Of a DNA stretch of 64,000 bases, positions 32,070 to 40,134 are shown one piece after another. The notes below the pieces were generated by a model, which was not told where the DNA came from, made no database searches, and saw only the letters and a program-made list of their open reading frames with translations. Position numbers and translations under genes: made by a program. The stretch is from Lysobacteraceae bacterium 2PB (GTDB taxonomy: Bacteria > Pseudomonadota > Gammaproteobacteria > Xanthomonadales > Xanthomonadaceae): NCBI GenBank assembly GCA_005502915.1, contig SCMT01000018.1:19905-83904 (forward strand), given 5' to 3'. Numbering within the stretch: position 1 is the stretch's first letter; every line of letters starts with the position of its first letter.

Positions 32070-32945
32070 TCAGAACCGGCCTTCCTGGTAGTCCACGAAC
32101 GCCTGCATCAGCTCTTCCTTCGTGTTCATCACGAAGGGCCCGTACTTGGCGACCGGTTCACGCAGCGGCCTGCCGGCGACCAGGATCGCGCGGGCACCCG
32201 AGGCGCCCGCAGCCAGCGTCAGTCGCTCGCCGCCGCCGAGCACCCCGAGGGTGTGCGTCGCCAGCGGTCGCGCATCCGCGCCCTCGCCCACCGACAGCGC
32301 GCCTTCGAAGACGAAGACGAAGGCGTTGTGACCTTCCGGCAGCGTGGTCGACCAGGCCAGGCCGCGCGCGAGGTCGATGTCCAGGTACAGCGGCTCGGTG
32401 GCCGGCTGCACGATCGGGCCGGCGACCTCGCCGCCCTCGGCATCGGCGACGCGGCCGGCGATCACCTTGATCGACACGCCCTCGGCCGGATGCGCGACCG
32501 GGATGCGGTCGGGCGCGAATTCCTGGTAGGCGGGCTCGCTCATCTTCAGCCGGGCCGGCAGGTTCACCCACAGCTGGAAACCGCGCATGCGGCCGGCCTC
32601 CTGCTCGGGCATTTCCGAATGCACCACGCCGCGCGCGGCGGTCATCCACTGCACCGCACCGGGCACCAGCAGGCCTTCGTTGCCGTGGTTGTCGCGATGG
32701 CGCATGCGGCCGTCGAGCATGTAGGTCACGGTCTCGAACCCGCGATGCGGATGCTCCGGGAAACCGGCGATGTAGTCCTCGGCGCGGTCGGTCCCGAACT
32801 CGTCCAGCATCAGGAACGGGTCGAGGTCCGGCAGCTGCGGCGTGCCGATCACCCGACGCAGTTTCACGCCCGCCCCATCGGACGTGGGCATGCCCTGCAC
32901 GGTGCGGATGACGCGGGCCGCGGACGGGGTGGCGGGATGCGACAT
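32070..32945 (-). CDS. Pirin family protein
   Basis: The 291-residue bicupin has the metal-binding block FPEHPHRGFETVTYMLDG and a following HSEMP, which supply the three His and one Glu ligands of pirins. The conserved Pirin_C domain includes VAGRPLREPVAKYGPFVMN. Bacterial pirins may act as quercetin 2,3-dioxygenases or redox-linked regulators; which applies here is unknown. AGGAGG lies six bases before the ATG at 32945, so that start was chosen over one 30 bases upstream. Confidence 0.9.
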   Translation of the reverse strand: MSHPATPSAARVIRTVQGMPTSDGAGVKLRRVIGTPQLPDLDPFLMLDEFGTDRAEDYIAGFPEHPHRGFETVTYMLDGRMRHRDNHGNEGLLVPGAVQWMTAARGVVHSEMPEQEAGRMRGFQLWVNLPARLKMSEPAYQEFAPDRIPVAHPAEGVSIKVIAGRVADAEGGEVAGPIVQPATEPLYLDIDLARGLAWSTTLPEGHNAFVFVFEGALSVGEGADARPLATHTLGVLGGGERLTLAAGASGARAILVAGRPLREPVAKYGPFVMNTKEELMQAFVDYQEGRF

Positions 32946-33067
32946 GGAAACCTCCTCGGAATGAGCCTGCCGCAAGATGCGGGGCCACCTTGCGCCATCC
33001 CAGCCGCACGACTGGGACGGATCGTTCCGGGCGACAGGTCCAGCCGGACAGCCGGCCAGACGCCTCC

Positions 33068-33883
33068 TCAGGCGTCCGGCTTCTTCGGTTTCAGCAGCAT
33101 CTCCAACGCCTTGCCGGCAGCCGCGAAGGCGAAGGCGCCGGTGATGTGGGTCGCGGCACCGAGTCCGACGCCGCAGTCGAGCTTGAGCGCGGCGTCGGCA
33201 CCAAGCTTGGGGCGCAGGCCGCAGACCGTGCCGTCGGCCTGCGGGTACTGCACGTTCTCCAGCGAATAGATCGCCGGCACGCCGAAATAACGCTGGTGAT
33301 TCTTCGGGAAGTTGAACTCGGCGCGCAGCTTCTTGCGGATCAGCGCGAGCATGGCGTCATGCTCGGTGCGCGAGAGATCCCGCACGCGCACGAGGGTCGG
33401 ATCAAGCCGTCCGCCGGCCGCGCCGACGGTGAGGATCGGCAGCTTGCGGCGCCGGCACCAGGCGATCGCCTCGACCTTGGTGCGGAAGCTGTCGCAGGCA
33501 TCGATGACGAGGTCGTAGCCGCGCCCGAGGATCTCTTCGAGGTTCGACGGGGTGAGGAAGCTGGCGATCTCGTCGACCTGCATCGCCGGATTGATCGCGC
33601 GGCAGCGTTCGGCCATCGCCTGCGCCTTGCCCCGGCCGTACTGGCCCGCGAGCGCAGGCAACTGCCGGTTGGTGTTGGACACGCAGAGGTCGTCCGCGTC
33701 GACGAGGGTCAGCCGTCCCACCCCGCTGCGCGCCAGCGCCTCGACCACCCAGGATCCGACGCCGCCGAGGCCGATGACGGCGACGTGGCAGCGCGAGAAG
33801 CGCGCCAGCGCGCCAGCGCCGTAGAGCCGGTCGATGCCGGCGAAGCGTTCGGTCCAGGTGTCATCGAGGGTTGGCGTGGTCAT
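33068..33883 (-). CDS. tcdA: tRNA threonylcarbamoyladenosine dehydratase TcdA (CsdL)
   Basis: The 271-residue E1-like enzyme cyclises t6A37 in tRNA to ct6A. The ATP-binding Rossmann motif VAVIGLGGVGSWVVEALAR, DADDLCVSNTNRQ and a DACDSFRTKVEAIAW block are typical, as is the late VGAAGGRLDPT. The ATG at 33883 gives the standard N-terminal helix (WTERFAGIDRLYG); the open frame upstream is non-coding. Confidence 0.92.
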   Translation of the reverse strand: MTTPTLDDTWTERFAGIDRLYGAGALARFSRCHVAVIGLGGVGSWVVEALARSGVGRLTLVDADDLCVSNTNRQLPALAGQYGRGKAQAMAERCRAINPAMQVDEIASFLTPSNLEEILGRGYDLVIDACDSFRTKVEAIAWCRRRKLPILTVGAAGGRLDPTLVRVRDLSRTEHDAMLALIRKKLRAEFNFPKNHQRYFGVPAIYSLENVQYPQADGTVCGLRPKLGADAALKLDCGVGLGAATHITGAFAFAAAGKALEMLLKPKKPDA

Positions 33884-33972
33884 GCCGGCGATTTTACCGC
33901 GCCGGACGGCACGGACAGGCCCTGTCCGCCGGGCATGATATGTTTTCCGCCATCCAGAAAGGAGCCCCAGGC

Positions 33973-34413
33973 ATGTCGACCACCCCGGAAACAACCACTG
34001 CGCCTTCCGCCTTCAAGCGCTATTTCTTCATGCTGCTGATCGGCATCGTGATCGGCGCGATCGCCACCGTGATGGTGCTCAACGCGCTCAATGCCCGGAA
34101 GGATCATTTCCACGACAGCGTGATGTACGTGCAGGAGTGGCACATGAAGCAGCTCGGCGGCAAGGCCGCGCAGAACCGCTGCAACGCCACCGACGTGATC
34201 CCGCATCTCAAGGCGCTGCGCACGATGGCCGACGACCTGGAGCGCGCGTTCCCGGGTCTGGCCGACGACGAGCGGTTCGTGAAGCAGGCCAGCGGCATGC
34301 GCGCCACGCTCGACGCCGCGCTGAGCTCGCCGCCGCTGAACTGCGAGGGCGTCAACACGACCGTCGCGAAGATCGGCGAGAGCTGCAAGGGCTGCCACCA
34401 GGATTTCAAGTGA
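33973..34413 (+). CDS. Membrane-anchored cytochrome c' family protein
   Basis: The 146-residue protein has one N-terminal membrane anchor (about 16-37) and a periplasmic helical domain. A C-terminal heme-binding CKGCH (138-142, His142 as proximal ligand) places it with cytochromes c'/c556, whose motif is near the end of a four-helix bundle. Two more cysteines (Cys70, Cys124) are extra. AGGAG precedes the ATG. It would be a client of the Ccm system encoded earlier. Its redox partner is unknown. Confidence 0.8.
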   Translation: MSTTPETTTAPSAFKRYFFMLLIGIVIGAIATVMVLNALNARKDHFHDSVMYVQEWHMKQLGGKAAQNRCNATDVIPHLKALRTMADDLERAFPGLADDERFVKQASGMRATLDAALSSPPLNCEGVNTTVAKIGESCKGCHQDFK

Positions 34414-34495
34414 GTGACCCTCGGCGCGTTCGCAGCGATACAACATAACGCGACACGACATAACGTATACATCGAGTGCGCATACGCATCGACCC

Positions 34496-34524
34496 ACGGC
34501 CCCGCATCGCGGGGCCGTTGCGTT
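34496..34524 (+). terminator. Terminator after the cytochrome gene
   Basis: A perfect 10-bp GC stem, ACGGCCCCGC / GCGGGGCCGT, with an ATC loop is followed by TGCGTTT. It lies in the 234-base gap before the first M35 protease gene. Confidence 0.65.
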
Positions 34525-34647
34525 TCGCCCATGCGCGACATCACGACTGCTGCATCGCAGCGTGCGCGATCGTGATCCGGCGACCATGATCGGCCGTCCG
34601 CCGATGGCGGATGTTCCGAATCACTTCAAATTTCCGGGGGCAACTGG

Positions 34648-35748
34648 ATGAAGTTCAACGCACTCACCACCATCGGCGCGACCACCGTGCTCGCCGCCGC
34701 CGTTTCCAGCGTGTTCGCATCGACGGACGCCGCATCGCGCTTCGAGCGCAACAACCCGCTGCGCGTCAGCGTGATGGCGCTGGGTGGCGGCCAGGTCGAG
34801 GTGACCGTCACCAACACCAGCCGCAAGACGGCGCGCATCCCGAACTGGCAGCTGCCGTCGGCCGCCGCCGAATCGAACCTCTTCGCGGTGAGCCGCGACG
34901 GCGAGGCGTTGCGCTTCGAAGGCCGGATGATCAAGCGCGGCGTGCCGACCGCAGCCGAGTACACGATCCTGCGCCCGGGCCGCAGCCATCGCGCCGTCGT
35001 CGACCTCGGCGCCATGTACGACCTGTCGCAGGCGGGCGACTACACCGTGACCTTCGCGGCGCCGCTGCAGTGGGCGTCGATGTCGGACGGCAAGCAGCTG
35101 CGCCACGCCAACGGCCGGGCGATGGTCGCGCAGGGCGCACCGATCCGGATGTGGGTGGACGCGTCGGCCGCGAAGATCGCGGGCGCGCAGGCGATCAACC
35201 GCGCCAAGCCGAGCGCCGGCGGCAGCGTGGTCGGCGGCGTCACCTACAAGGGCTGCAGCAGCACCCAGATCAGCGGCGCAGGCAACGCGGTGGCGGCCGC
35301 GCGCAACTATTCCGAGAACGCAAAGGGCTACCTGAACTCCGGCACCGCGGGCCCGCGCTACACCACCTGGTTCGGCGCATACACTTCGTCGCGCTATTCC
35401 ACAGCGAAGCAGCACTTCGCCAACATCGACGCGGCCATGGACCAGACCGGCGGCCAGATTACGATCAACTGCGGCTGCAGCCAGAACTACTACGCCTACG
35501 TCTACCCGAGCCGCCCGTACGAGATCTTCGTGTGCAAGGCGTTCTGGAGCGCGAACAACACCGGCACCGACTCGCGCGCGGGCACGCTGATCCACGAGAT
35601 GAGCCATTTCAACGTGGTGGCCGGGACCGACGACCACGCTTATGGCCAGTCCGCTGCGAAGAATCTGGCGCTGACCGACCCGGCCCGCGCGCTCGACAAC
35701 GCCGACAACCACGAGTACTTCGCGGAAAACACCCCCTCGCAGAACTGA
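34648..35748 (+). CDS. Secreted M35-family (deuterolysin/aspzincin) metalloprotease, copy 1
   Basis: The 366-residue protein has a signal peptide (about 1-25), an N-terminal beta domain (35-175) and a C-terminal protease domain. The zinc motif HEMSH is at 316-320, followed by GTDDHAYG, in which an Asp of GTxD is the third zinc ligand of aspzincins. Conserved cysteines (203, 275, 277, 296) suggest disulfides, and the C-terminal DNADNHEYFAENTP block is family-typical. AAATTTCCGGGGG at about 34626-34638 may include its ribosome site. It is probably exported and active on proteins rich in Lys or acidic sites, as in relatives, but specificity is not shown. Confidence 0.88.
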   Translation: MKFNALTTIGATTVLAAAVSSVFASTDAASRFERNNPLRVSVMALGGGQVEVTVTNTSRKTARIPNWQLPSAAAESNLFAVSRDGEALRFEGRMIKRGVPTAAEYTILRPGRSHRAVVDLGAMYDLSQAGDYTVTFAAPLQWASMSDGKQLRHANGRAMVAQGAPIRMWVDASAAKIAGAQAINRAKPSAGGSVVGGVTYKGCSSTQISGAGNAVAAARNYSENAKGYLNSGTAGPRYTTWFGAYTSSRYSTAKQHFANIDAAMDQTGGQITINCGCSQNYYAYVYPSRPYEIFVCKAFWSANNTGTDSRAGTLIHEMSHFNVVAGTDDHAYGQSAAKNLALTDPARALDNADNHEYFAENTPSQN

Positions 35749-35768
35749 TCGCGCGGACGCGCCGACCA

Positions 35769-35799
35769 CGACGGCCTGCTCCGGCGGGCCGTCGTCGTT
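35769..35799 (+). terminator. Terminator after M35 copy 1
   Basis: The stem CGACGGCC / GGCCGTCG is followed by TCGTT, 21 bases after the stop. It closely resembles the hairpin after copy 2. Confidence 0.7.
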
Positions 35800-35903
35800 C
35801 CGGGCGCCATTCCCCGCAGGCACGGGTCAGGCATAGGCGCCGCCCCCCGGTCGCGCTTATCATCGGAACCCACGCCGACCTGGCGCGCACTCCGGATCCG
35901 CAC

Positions 35904-36998
35904 ATGCGCTTTTCGCCCAAGTCCCTTCTCGGTGGCGGCCTCGCCATCGCAGCCGTCGCCGCAGGCACCCTCGCCTCGGTCACCGCCGCGCCAGCACGCC
36001 TGCCCGCCAACCCGGTACGCGTGAGCGTCCAGGCCCTGGGCCAGGACCGGGTGGAAGTCGTGGTGACCAACACCAGCCGCAAGACCCTGCGGATCCCGAA
36101 GTGGCAGCTGCCGTCCGCCGCCTTCGATTCCAACCTGTTCCGGATCAGCCGCGAGGGCGAGGAAATCCGCTTCCACGGCCGCATGATCAAGCGCGCCGCG
36201 CCGACGGTGTCCGATTTCGCGGTGCTGCGTCCGGGCCAGTCGCAGCGCAGCGTGGTCGAACTCGGCAAGATGTACGACCTCTCGAAGCCCGGCCTGTACA
36301 CCGTCACCTACGCGACCTCGCTGCAGTACGCCTCGCTGTCCGGCGGGCCGCAGCTGCGCGCCGGCAACGGCGCCCCGCTGGTCGCACAGGCCGCGCCTAT
36401 CCGCATTTCGCTGGACCGCGCCGTCGCCGCCGGCAGCCGGGTGAAGCCGGTCCTGCCGGCCAATCCGACGCTCTCGGATGTGGTGGGCATCAGCACCGTC
36501 AGCTGCAGCAGCACGCAGATCAGCCAGATCAACCAGGCCGTGCTCTCGGCACGCAGCTATTCCGAGAATGCGAAGGGCTATCTCAACGGCGGCGCCACCG
36601 GCGCGCGCTACACCAGCTGGTTCGGTGCGTATTCCTCCACGCGCTACGGCGATGTCAAACAGCACTTCGTGAACATCGACAAGGACCTTGACCAGACCGG
36701 TGGCCAGGTCACCATCAACTGTGGCTGCAGCAGCAGCGCCTTCGCATACGTCTACAAGAACCAGCCGTACCAGATCTGGGTGTGCAACGCGTTCTGGAGT
36801 GCGCCGCTCATCGGCACCGACTCGAAGGCCGGCACGCTGATCCACGAGATGAGCCATTTCACCGTGGTGGCCGATACCGACGACCACGTCTACGGCCAAG
36901 CCGGCGCACGCAACCTGGCGAACACCAATCCGACCAATGCCGCAGACAACGCCGACAACCACGAGTATTTCGCGGAAAACACGCCCTTCGAGAACTGA
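35904..36998 (+). CDS. Secreted M35-family metalloprotease, copy 2
   Basis: The 364-residue paralog of the preceding gene has the same domain order: signal peptide, beta domain (TNTSRKTLRIPKWQLPSAA) and protease domain with HEMSH at 314-318. The third-ligand motif reads DTDDHVYG instead of GTDDHAYG: Gly is replaced by Asp, but the presumed ligand Asp and the downstream YG are kept, so it is probably still active. The ATG at 35904 directly precedes the signal peptide. The open frame that continues far upstream runs through the first gene in another frame and is not coding. Confidence 0.87.
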   Translation: MRFSPKSLLGGGLAIAAVAAGTLASVTAAPARLPANPVRVSVQALGQDRVEVVVTNTSRKTLRIPKWQLPSAAFDSNLFRISREGEEIRFHGRMIKRAAPTVSDFAVLRPGQSQRSVVELGKMYDLSKPGLYTVTYATSLQYASLSGGPQLRAGNGAPLVAQAAPIRISLDRAVAAGSRVKPVLPANPTLSDVVGISTVSCSSTQISQINQAVLSARSYSENAKGYLNGGATGARYTSWFGAYSSTRYGDVKQHFVNIDKDLDQTGGQVTINCGCSSSAFAYVYKNQPYQIWVCNAFWSAPLIGTDSKAGTLIHEMSHFTVVADTDDHVYGQAGARNLANTNPTNAADNADNHEYFAENTPFEN

Positions 36999-37032
36999 TC
37001 GGGGATGAACCGCGCCCGGCATCGGGGGATCG

Positions 37033-37063
37033 CGACGGCCCGCTTCGGCGGGCCGTCGTCGTT
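37033..37063 (+). terminator. Terminator after M35 copy 2
   Basis: The hairpin CGACGGCCCGC / GCGGGCCGTCG-like with a TTCG-type loop is followed by TCGTTA. It resembles the one after copy 1, so the duplication probably included the terminator. Confidence 0.7.
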
Positions 37064-37203
37064 ACGGACGCCCGCCGCTGCGGAAGTCGGCACAAATGGC
37101 CCCGATCATCGCCATTTCAAGCCCTGCCTCAACGCACATGCGGGACTCAGGCTGCCCGTGCCATGATCCGCGCCGTCCCTCCCAGCAACGGATCACGCGT
37201 TCC

Positions 37204-37704
37204 ATGGATCTTTCGACCCTGTGGTACGTCCTCGCGGGCGTCCTGATCGTCGTCGGCCTGCTCGGCATCGTGCTGCCGGCCCTGCCCGGCCTGCCGCTGG
37301 TCTACGTCGGCATGCTGATCGCGGCCTGGAACAACGGGTTCGAGGCCATCGGCGTCTGGACCCTCGTCGTCCTCGGCGTGATGACGCTGTTCTCGTTCGC
37401 CATCGACATCTTCAGTACGGCGATCGGCGCCAAGCGCGTCGGCGCCAGCCGGAAGGCCGTCGTCGGCGCCGTGCTCGGCACGCTGGGCGGCCTGTTCTTC
37501 ATGCCCATCGGCCTGTTCGTCGGCCCCTTCCTCGGCGCGCTGGCCGGTGAACTGATCCACCTGCGCCGCCTCGACCGCGACGGCTTCGGCCAGGCGACGA
37601 AGGTCGGCGTGGCCACATGGGTGGGCATCGTGCTCGGGGTGGCGTTGAAGATCGCGCTGGCCTTCGCCATGCTGGCCCTGTTCGTCCTCGCCTGGTACTT
37701 CTGA
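37204..37704 (+). CDS. DUF456 family membrane protein
   Basis: The 166-residue membrane protein has about four helices and the Gly/Pro-rich LLGIVLPALPGLPLVYVGML block and AIGAKRVGASRKAVVGAVLGTLGG segment typical of DUF456. Function is unknown. It sits directly before an MscS-type channel gene with a three-base gap, so they are probably co-transcribed. Confidence 0.82.
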   Translation: MDLSTLWYVLAGVLIVVGLLGIVLPALPGLPLVYVGMLIAAWNNGFEAIGVWTLVVLGVMTLFSFAIDIFSTAIGAKRVGASRKAVVGAVLGTLGGLFFMPIGLFVGPFLGALAGELIHLRRLDRDGFGQATKVGVATWVGIVLGVALKIALAFAMLALFVLAWYF

Positions 37705-37707
37705 TCG

Positions 37708-38889
37708 ATGCACCGCCCTGTGTTTCCCTTCCGCCGTCTCGGCCTCGTCGCGCTGTTCGCGCTGCTGCTGTTCGCCATCGCCGTGCCGATGGCCAGCGCC
37801 TCGGGCGATGCCTGGACGCAGCTGCTGACCGGCAAGGTCGCGGCGACCAAACCCGCGGCCGCGCCGCAGCCGCCAGCGGCAGCCCTGCGCTGTGACGTGC
37901 GCCACCTCGGCGACTGCGTCGAAACCCTGGTCGATACCGCCAACCTCGCCCTGGCGCGGCTGTTCCAGAAACTGCCGCTGCTCGTGCTGGGTGCGCTGGT
38001 CGTCCTGCTGACGCACTGGCTGTCGCGTTTCGTCGGCAACCGCCTGCACCTGCTGCGCATCCGCTCGCAGAACCCCTACATGAGCGGCCTCGTGCGCATG
38101 ATCGTGCGCACCGCGATCATGCTGGTCGGCATCCTGATCGCGCTGGACGTGGTCGGTCTGACCTCGGTGGTCGGCGCGGTCCTCGGTTCCGCCGGCGTGG
38201 TCGGACTGGTCCTGGGCTTCGCGTTCCGCGACATCGCCGAGAATTACATCGCCGGCATCCTGCTCAGCGTGCGCCGTCCGTTCGAGCCGGGCGACCACGT
38301 GATGATCGAGAATCGCGAAGGCAAGGTCATCGCGGTCAATTCGCGCGCGACGGTACTGATGACCATGGACGGCAACCACCTGCAGCTGCCGAACAGCCTG
38401 GTCTTCAAGTCGGTGGTGCTGAACTACAGCAAGAACCCGAAACGCCGCTTCGATTTCACGATGCTCATCGACGGCAGCCAGTCGATCCGCGAAGCGCAGA
38501 CGCTCGCGCTCGAAGCGATCTCGAAGATCGAAGGCGTACTCGACGACCCGGCGCCCGCCTGGACCGTGGTCGAGTTCGGCGCGAACGGCATCCAGCTGAA
38601 ATTCTTCGGCTGGGTCGACCAGCGCAACGCGGACCTGGGCAAGGTGCGCAGCGAAGCGATCCGCCAGGTGAAGGCTGCGTACCAGCGCTCGGAGATCGAA
38701 AGCCCGCGTACGACGTACCACATCGTCGCCACCCGCAACCGCGATGCGGATGCGCTGGAAGCGGCCATCGAGCCCGCGCACAACGGCGTCGACACCTCCG
38801 TGAACCACGAACTCGACGTGCAGGTCGCGAACGCGATCCTCAACGACACCAACACCAACCTGCTCGATCCGGAGCCGACATCGCCATGA
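37708..38889 (+). CDS. Small-conductance mechanosensitive channel (MscS family)
   Basis: The 393-residue channel has a signal-like first helix (11-30), a short periplasmic segment with two cysteines and membrane helices near 90-110, 130-150 and 155-175. The pore helix region (GSAGVVGLVLGFAFRDIAENYIAGI) is followed by the beta domain block RRPFEPGDHVMIENREGKV. The C-terminal domain is standard. It releases solutes during hypo-osmotic shock. The stop overlaps the next start (ATGA at 38886-38889). Confidence 0.9.
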   Translation: MHRPVFPFRRLGLVALFALLLFAIAVPMASASGDAWTQLLTGKVAATKPAAAPQPPAAALRCDVRHLGDCVETLVDTANLALARLFQKLPLLVLGALVVLLTHWLSRFVGNRLHLLRIRSQNPYMSGLVRMIVRTAIMLVGILIALDVVGLTSVVGAVLGSAGVVGLVLGFAFRDIAENYIAGILLSVRRPFEPGDHVMIENREGKVIAVNSRATVLMTMDGNHLQLPNSLVFKSVVLNYSKNPKRRFDFTMLIDGSQSIREAQTLALEAISKIEGVLDDPAPAWTVVEFGANGIQLKFFGWVDQRNADLGKVRSEAIRQVKAAYQRSEIESPRTTYHIVATRNRDADALEAAIEPAHNGVDTSVNHELDVQVANAILNDTNTNLLDPEPTSP

Positions 38890-39413
38890 CGCACTTCGTA
38901 GGGAGCACCGCCGCCCTGAGCCTCCGGGTCGCCCTTGCACTGTCGGGCCTGTTCGGCGTCTCGATGCCCGTGCTCGCCGGATCGCCGCCCGCGACCGCCG
39001 CGCAGAAGACCGCGAACGGCCTCGACGCCGCCGCACGCGCACGCCTGGTGGGCGAGCACATGCTGACCCTGCAATGGCTTCGCTGGGGCGATCTCTCCGG
39101 CGCGGGCAAGGTCGTGGTCGAGGATGCCGGCGACACGCTGCCGATGCGGGGCGAACAGCGTGGTACCGGCGAAAACGCCGACGACTACGTGCGCCTCGAC
39201 GGCCGGATCGTCGCCGCCAGCCGCGAAGGTTTCGTGTTCGAGGGCGAGATCCTCACCCGCGTGCACCACATCGCGAACGGCAGCGAATGCAGGCGCAGCG
39301 GCACCTTCACCTTCAAGGCCACCGGCAAGCGCCGGTACTGGCGCCTGCAGGAAATGGACAACCCCTGCGACAGCGCGACGGATTACGTGGACGTGTATTT
39401 CCGGGGCATCTGA
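38886..39413 (+). CDS. Hypothetical secreted protein coupled to the MscS gene
   Basis: The 175-residue protein has a probable signal peptide (hydrophobic 10-30, cleavage near SMPVLAG). The mature part is likely a beta-rich domain with GDLSGAGKVVVEDAGD, DDYVRLDGRIVAAS and two cysteines (SECRRSG, DNPCDSA) that could pair. The start overlaps the channel gene. No family is recognised; it may be a periplasmic accessory factor, though nothing beyond position supports that. Confidence 0.6.
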   Translation: MTHFVGSTAALSLRVALALSGLFGVSMPVLAGSPPATAAQKTANGLDAAARARLVGEHMLTLQWLRWGDLSGAGKVVVEDAGDTLPMRGEQRGTGENADDYVRLDGRIVAASREGFVFEGEILTRVHHIANGSECRRSGTFTFKATGKRRYWRLQEMDNPCDSATDYVDVYFRGI

Positions 39414-39566
39414 TATGTCGTGGGCATGCGGACAGGACACGATTTGCTGAATCCTGCCCCCCATGCATCCTGCATGGTTCCTGACGATTCATGCGCGGCG
39501 GCGTACGGTCCGGGCACGCAGCGGCGACCTGCGTCGCTGCGATACGCAAACCGTCAGGAGGTCGAC

Positions 39567-40055
39567 ATGAACATGTCCAACGACAGCACGTCCATCAGGA
39601 CGCCAATCCTTGCCGCAGCGCTCGCGATGTCCACGCTCGCGCTCGCCGGCTGCGCGACGTCGGGTGGCGCCAGCGGCTATTCCGGTTCCGGTTACGGCGG
39701 TTCGCAGACGGCGTGCTACGACTGCGGCACCGTGGTCCGGATCGAAGAGGGCAACGGCAGCCGCACGCCCAACGCCACGGGTGCGGTGGTCGGCGCGGTG
39801 ATCGGCGGTCTCGCCGCACGCGAAATCGCCGACAACCAGACCGACAGCGAAGGTCGCAAGAACACGGCCACAGTGGCCGGTGCCGCAGCTGGCGGCGTCA
39901 TCGGCAACGCCATCCAGAATCGCGTCGGCACGGGTTACAACATCTTCGTGCGGATGCGCGACGGTCGCGAGCGCGTCGTCTCGCAGGACGATCTCAACGG
40001 CATCGCCGTCGGTTCGCGCGTCGAGATCCGCAATGGGCGCGCGCGCCTGATCTGA
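39567..40055 (+). CDS. Glycine-zipper outer-membrane lipoprotein (SlyB/17-kDa antigen-like)
   Basis: The 162-residue lipoprotein has a signal ending at lipobox LAGC (Cys28). Gly/Ser-rich residues follow, then a glycine-zipper 2TM region (NATGAVVGAVIGGLAAREIA and GAAAGGVIGNAIQNRVGTG, about 70-120) and a small C-terminal domain (VRMRDGRERVVSQDD). CAGGAGG precedes the ATG. SlyB-like proteins stabilise the outer membrane; the exact role here is inferred. Confidence 0.82.
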   Translation: MNMSNDSTSIRTPILAAALAMSTLALAGCATSGGASGYSGSGYGGSQTACYDCGTVVRIEEGNGSRTPNATGAVVGAVIGGLAAREIADNQTDSEGRKNTATVAGAAAGGVIGNAIQNRVGTGYNIFVRMRDGRERVVSQDDLNGIAVGSRVEIRNGRARLI

Positions 40056-40090
40056 TGCTCTCGCGGCAAGCGGCCGATCAATGCGACGCG

Positions 40091-40123
40091 GATGCTGCGC
40101 CCGGTGATCCCGGGCGCAGCATC
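40091..40123. terminator. Bidirectional hairpin between lipoprotein and fumarase genes
   Basis: A perfect 14-bp inverted repeat, GATGCTGCGCCCGG / CCGGGCGCAGCATC, with a five-base loop lies between convergent stops. There is no T-run, so termination may depend on Rho. Confidence 0.6.
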
Positions 40124-40134
40124 GCCGTCGACGG

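Noticed and set aside
37147..39042. 631-residue minus-strand open frame over DUF456 and MscS
   Set aside because: It is low-complexity, rich in Arg, Gln and Asp, antisense to two recognisable membrane proteins.
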